DNA from: GCA-2748575 sp965222725
Lineage (GTDB): Bacteria > Pseudomonadota > Gammaproteobacteria > Pseudomonadales > Ketobacteraceae
NCBI GenBank assembly: GCA_965222725.1
Contig: OZ244969.1
Location: 2,480,001 to 2,544,000, forward strand
DNA: 64,000 nucleotides
Direction of reading: 5' to 3'
Positions 60,846 through 64,000 of the stretch are shown here, one piece after another. Each line of letters opens with the position of its first letter. Position 1 is the stretch's first letter. The translations under genes were made by a program, and so were the position numbers. A model generated the notes under the pieces. That model searched no databases and was not told the DNA's origin. It saw only the letters and a list, made by a program, of their open reading frames with translations.

Positions 60846-61208
60846 ATGGTGAAAATCGTTGGCTATCTGGTGGCGCTGGCAGGGCTGGCACTGCTCTACA
60901 AAGATAATCTGGTGATCGGCCTGGGTGTGTTTATTGCCGGTGGCTTCCTGGCAAAAGGCCTTTTTATCAGCCTGAAAAGTCTGGGTATTGTGGGGGCAGT
61001 GGGGATTTTTGCCTTTGGTTATCATCACGGCTTTACCCCTTTGTTGTACTTTCTGCTGGCAGTGTGTGTGGTGATGGTGCTGTTTAATCGCCGCCGTGCC
61101 AGTGCCGGCGGTGAACTGGAGTGGGGTTGGGATCTCGACTGGGGAGATATCTTTGGCGGCGATGGTGGCTCCTGTGATGGGGGTGATGGCGGAGGTGGTG
61201 GAGATTGA
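60846..61208 (+). CDS. Small membrane protein with Gly/Asp-rich C-terminal tail
   Basis: A 120-residue protein of unknown function. Three or four hydrophobic segments (MVKIVGYLVALAGLALLY, LVIGLGVFIAGGFLAKGLFI, IVGAVGIFAFGYHH, LLYFLLAVCVVMVLF) are followed by a short basic stretch. The tail is rich in Trp, Asp and Gly (LEWGWDLDWGDIFGGDGGSC then DGGDGGGGGD). The frame is open from 60756, but ATG 60846 with GGAGG at 60831-60835 is the likely start. Gly-rich tails after a membrane domain occur in several small uncharacterised families. It is a lone gene. Confidence 0.7.
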   Translation: MVKIVGYLVALAGLALLYKDNLVIGLGVFIAGGFLAKGLFISLKSLGIVGAVGIFAFGYHHGFTPLLYFLLAVCVVMVLFNRRRASAGGELEWGWDLDWGDIFGGDGGSCDGGDGGGGGD

Positions 61209-61257
61209 TGCCTGGCTTTATCCCGTCACCTGATTCCGCCGCCTGATCCGGTCAGGT

Positions 61258-61890
61258 TCAATGTGAGTTCTGTTTTACCGCCACAATAAAATACACGTGG
61301 TGACCTTTCTCCGGCACCCATTTCACCGGTAAATCAAAGCCTGCTTCGGTCAGCCAGGTTTCCATTTCCTTGCGGCTCAGCATGTGCAGATAGGGCATTA
61401 GCCCGAAAGCTTTGCCGATGGGTTTGATAAAGCGAATCCAGGGCAGGGTATCTTTCAGGCAGGCGGTGCTGGTAACAAAGACGCCACCGGGTTTCAGTAA
61501 TTGTACTGCCTGCCGTATGGCGTGTTGCGGATCCGGCAGCAGGTGCAGGATATTCAGTCCTAATACCGCGTCGAACTGTTCCAGCCTTGCGACATGGTCC
61601 TCCAGGGTGGCCACTTCAAATTTCAGGTTTTTCTGTGGGCTGTCCTGCAGTTTGCTTTTGGCAATTCGTATCATTTCCCCGGAAAGATCACTGGCAGTGT
61701 ACTTGCGTACGTAAGGGGCGTGCACCAGGGCGGTGGAGCCGGTGCCGCAGCCGAATTCCAGTACGTCCATATCCGGGCGCAGGTACTCCCGGGTAATGGC
61801 CAGTTTGCGCTGGTAGGTGTCTTCGTCCGTCACCGGGCGGGCGGCATATTTGTCGGCGACCTTGTCCCAGAACTTGCTTGAATATTCCAT
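61258..61890 (-). CDS. SAM-dependent class I methyltransferase
   Basis: A 210-residue methyltransferase. Motif I is VLEFGCGTGSTALVHAP; later motifs are YTASDLSGEMIRIAKSKLQ, FDAVLGLNILHLLPDP and LLKPGGVFVTSTACL. It resembles small-molecule or lipid methyltransferases of the type 11 group; the substrate is unknown. It is divergent from the LysR gene, whose upstream region carries tandem repeats. Confidence 0.92.
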   Translation of the reverse strand: MEYSSKFWDKVADKYAARPVTDEDTYQRKLAITREYLRPDMDVLEFGCGTGSTALVHAPYVRKYTASDLSGEMIRIAKSKLQDSPQKNLKFEVATLEDHVARLEQFDAVLGLNILHLLPDPQHAIRQAVQLLKPGGVFVTSTACLKDTLPWIRFIKPIGKAFGLMPYLHMLSRKEMETWLTEAGFDLPVKWVPEKGHHVYFIVAVKQNSH

Positions 61891-62005
61891 GAATGATGAC
61901 TCTCCGCTGAGTTGGGCAGACTTGCGTGGGTGTGCAGAACTGGTGTTATTCTAGCTATGCGTTTATGTTGGTGGTATACCGATTAATGTATTTCAGATAT
62001 TCATA

Positions 62006-62095
62006 TTTGTATGGATTGACTTTGTATGGGTCGACTTTGTATGGATAGGCTTTGTGTGGGTTAGCAATGTAAGGATTAACCTGGTATGGATTGGC
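62006..62095. repeat. Six tandem 15-bp repeats reaching into the LysR start codon
   Basis: Consecutive units at 62006, 62021, 62036, 62051, 62066 and 62081 follow the pattern TTTGTATGGATTGAC with changes. Units 1-3 are nearly identical and units 4-6 drift. The sixth unit supplies the LysR ATG at 62086. The array fills the region just upstream of the regulator in a divergent intergenic space. The unit length is a multiple of 3, so copy-number change would shift promoter or operator spacing rather than reading frame. Confidence 0.85.
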
Positions 62096-62988
62096 GATCA
62101 GTACAGTTTGACTGGAACCGGGCCCGGGCGTTTCTGGTAACCGCAGAAGAGGGCTCGTTATCCGCTGCAGCGCGGGCACTGGGCATGAGCCAGCCAACTC
62201 TGGGCAGGCAGGTGGCGGCTCTGGAAGATGAATTGGGAGTTGCCCTGTTCGAGCGCGGTGGCAAGGGCCTGGAGCTTACCCCCAGCGGGGTGGAGTTGAT
62301 GGAGCACGTGCGGGCCATGGGGCAGGCGGCCAGTGAGTTTTCCCTGGCGGCAACAGGACAGTCGGATTCCATTGAAGGGCGCATCTGTATCTCGGCCACC
62401 GAAGTGATGGCAACTTTTGTTTTGCCAGCCATTATTGGCAGGTTGCGTCAGCTGCAACCGGGTATTCGCGTTGAGATCATTGCTTCCAATGAAGCCAGTG
62501 ATCTGAAGCGGCGCGAAGCGGATATCGCCATTCGCGCTTTTCGCCCCACGCAGCCCGATCTGATTGCCCGCAAGCTCAGTGATCTGACCGCCAGTCTGTA
62601 TGCCACGCCAGACTTTCTGGAACAGTTTCGTCAGCCCCTCCAGCCGGAAGATTTGCGCGCCGCTGAATGGCTGGGTTTTTCCACCAATAATCAGGAGTAC
62701 ATGGCCGCATTGCAGGAGCGTGGCTTTGTATTGAGTGAGCATAATTTTACGGTGCGCACCGACAATCATATGGTGCATTGGGAGCTGACCAAACAGGGGG
62801 TGGGGATCGGCATGATGCCGGTGGAAATCGGCGATGCGGAGCCCCTGGTGCAACGGGTGTTCCCCGGTAAGGCGGTTTTTAAAGGGGAAATATGGCTGGT
62901 GTCTCATCGTGAGTTAAGAATGAATCGCCGGGTGCGTACGGTGTTTGATTTTCTTGCAGAAGAATTGTCGGAAAATGCTAGTCCCTGA
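62086..62988 (+). CDS. LysR-family transcriptional regulator
   Basis: A 300-residue DNA-binding regulator. The N-terminal winged helix-turn-helix is typical (FLVTAEEGSLSAAARALGMS, QPTLGRQVAALEDELGVALF). The effector domain follows from about residue 90. ATG 62086 is the start: an in-frame TAA lies at 62077-62079, within the preceding repeat. No recognisable Shine-Dalgarno is present. LysR regulators often control a divergent gene, here the methyltransferase at 61258-61890, but that is inference. The 3' end overlaps the convergent AraC gene by 11 bp. Confidence 0.94.
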   Translation: MDWRSVQFDWNRARAFLVTAEEGSLSAAARALGMSQPTLGRQVAALEDELGVALFERGGKGLELTPSGVELMEHVRAMGQAASEFSLAATGQSDSIEGRICISATEVMATFVLPAIIGRLRQLQPGIRVEIIASNEASDLKRREADIAIRAFRPTQPDLIARKLSDLTASLYATPDFLEQFRQPLQPEDLRAAEWLGFSTNNQEYMAALQERGFVLSEHNFTVRTDNHMVHWELTKQGVGIGMMPVEIGDAEPLVQRVFPGKAVFKGEIWLVSHRELRMNRRVRTVFDFLAEELSENASP

Positions 62989-64000
62989 TGATTGAATCCC
63001 GAAGGGCCAGCGGCGAATGCCCGCTGATGGTTTTTATCGCCCGTGAGAAGGAACTGGTTTCCGTGTAACCCAGTTGCTGCGCCAGCTGATGAATACAGAT
63101 ATCTGTCGTCTGCAACAGGCGAATGGTTTCTTTCAGCACCACCTGCTCCTGAATCTGACGAAATCCGGTACCGCTTTTTTGCAGATGACGCTGCAGGGTG
63201 CGACTGCTCATGGCCAGTTCCGTGGCTACCTGATGGATGTCCGCCTGGTTGTAATCAAGGTTTGCGATGGCTTCAGCAACGCTGGTGTGGAGTTGTTCCA
63301 CATCATGAAGTTGCGCCAGGCGGTCTTCCGCCAGGGATTTGCACAGGCGGTACAGTACCGGATCCTGATTACTGATTTCCTGTTGGAGAATGGCCGCGGG
63401 CATTTCAATGGCTGCCAGCGCTGTGGCGCCATTCGCATGAGTCGTTTCAATTTCAACCGGACAGCGAAAGAAGTTTTTATAGAGTTGAATGTCGTCCCGA
63501 AGCGGCCCGGTTAATCGCACTTTGATAATTCCCATTTGCGGATAAATCAGTTGCCGCATGGCATGCACAAAGGCAGCGATAACAGAATCGATCTGGGTGA
63601 AATGAATGGGGGTGTGAGATGCCGCCGGGTGATAGGTGGCAATGACCCTGTCCTGTTCAATGCGGTGCCGGAAATTACCACTCTGGGATAAAAGCTGCTG
63701 ATAACGCACTGCGTTTTCAATGGCAACGGCAACTGTCGGACTGTGACTGAGTAACGGTGCCAGTACGTTAAAAGCCCGCAGCGACAGCCGGCTCCCCACC
63801 TTGAAACCGATAGCGCTATCTCGGGATTCTGCAAAGGCGTTGTGCCACAGTTGCCGGGCCACGCTCACCTCCACCCAGCTGCTGCTGACACCGGTGCTGT
63901 TTTCCAGGCCGGGCAGGGCCCGGGTAATGGCGGCGGTATCCAGCCCCAGCTGCGCCATCACGGTAATAGTGTCCCGCAGCCAGTGGGAGTAAACGCTTTT
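62978..64000 (-). CDS. AraC-family transcriptional regulator, N-terminus beyond window
   Basis: A regulator with an N-terminal arabinose-binding-like domain (Arabinose_bd type, as in OruR/ArgR-type AraC proteins) and a C-terminal HTH_18 domain (ELAMSSRTLQRHLQKSGTGF, QLAQQLGYTETSSFSRAIKT, GHSPLALR). The frame contains a GTG/ATG pair near 63956-63961 but stays open upstream to the window edge (KSVYSHWLRDTITV), and those residues look like normal family sequence. The true start is therefore probably outside. The target is unknown. Confidence 0.9.
   Translation of the reverse strand, partial: KSVYSHWLRDTITVMAQLGLDTAAITRALPGLENSTGVSSSWVEVSVARQLWHNAFAESRDSAIGFKVGSRLSLRAFNVLAPLLSHSPTVAVAIENAVRYQQLLSQSGNFRHRIEQDRVIATYHPAASHTPIHFTQIDSVIAAFVHAMRQLIYPQMGIIKVRLTGPLRDDIQLYKNFFRCPVEIETTHANGATALAAIEMPAAILQQEISNQDPVLYRLCKSLAEDRLAQLHDVEQLHTSVAEAIANLDYNQADIHQVATELAMSSRTLQRHLQKSGTGFRQIQEQVVLKETIRLLQTTDICIHQLAQQLGYTETSSFSRAIKTISGHSPLALRDSIIRD

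Noticed and set aside
62006..62095. Possible CRISPR array
   Set aside because: Repeats are only 15 bp and directly adjacent, with no spacers and no cas genes.
61955..62197. 80-residue minus ORF with NPYKV-like pentapeptide repeats
   Set aside because: The repeats are the 15-bp DNA array read in one frame. The ORF starts inside the LysR gene and lacks a ribosome site.

Overview
The window is about 64 kb of a gammaproteobacterial chromosome. Gene order points to Pseudomonadales: guaB-guaA ... tadA ... mltF-purL, and ccsA-like/ffh-rpsP-rimM-trmD-rplS-xerD-dsbC-hom-thrC-recJ-prfB-lysS both match backbones I recall from Pseudomonas. A partial wax ester synthase (WS/DGAT) gene at the left edge suggests a lipid-storing, possibly marine or hydrocarbon-associated lineage (Alcanivorax/Ketobacter/Marinobacter-like). 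That lineage guess is inference. No rRNA, tRNA, CRISPR array or insertion sequence was seen.

Layout. 1-4 kb: partial WS/DGAT and a large 7TM hybrid kinase. 4.1-11.5 kb: GspE/PilB-type ATPase with an MshEN-like N-terminus, guaB, guaA, an LpxL-like acyltransferase, tadA and yfbR. 11.5-23.8 kb: a chemosensory island on both strands. It holds a leftward pair (P460-like c-type cytochrome plus chemoreceptor) and a rightward run mcp-cheY-STAS-cheA-cheW-mcp-cheR-cheD-cheB-REC/EAL. 23.8-31.1 kb: mltF, a fourth chemoreceptor with a FliA-like promoter, purL and a small YqfO/NIF3-type protein. 31.1-36.3 kb: two more 7TM hybrid kinases in tandem. 36.4-43.6 kb: two Nudix hydrolases, DUF3135, gamma carbonic anhydrase, DUF1289, purT, an MBL hydrolase, a patatin and a dual-FHA membrane protein. 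43.6-59.5 kb: CorB-like protein, CcsA-like protein, then the translation, threonine and repair backbone ending in lysS. 59.6-64 kb: SDR, a small membrane protein, a methyltransferase, a LysR regulator preceded by 15-bp tandem repeats, and a partial AraC regulator.

How it fits together. The purine genes (guaB, guaA, purL, purT) and the ffh-to-lysS block are housekeeping. The accessory theme is signalling: four chemoreceptors, one complete Che pathway ending in a c-di-GMP phosphodiesterase-type regulator, and three paralogous 7TMR-DISM hybrid kinases. MshEN-type repeats, known elsewhere as c-di-GMP-binding units, appear in the secretion ATPase, and a degenerate pair lies inside CheA. The most unusual items are the heme protein/chemoreceptor pair, the CheA insertion with its STAS and EAL partners, and the tandem repeat array that runs into the LysR start codon.

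Several start codons were moved from the longest ORF to a downstream codon with a better ribosome binding site or signal peptide. Each case is noted in its entry. All family calls come from reading motifs, not from database searches.
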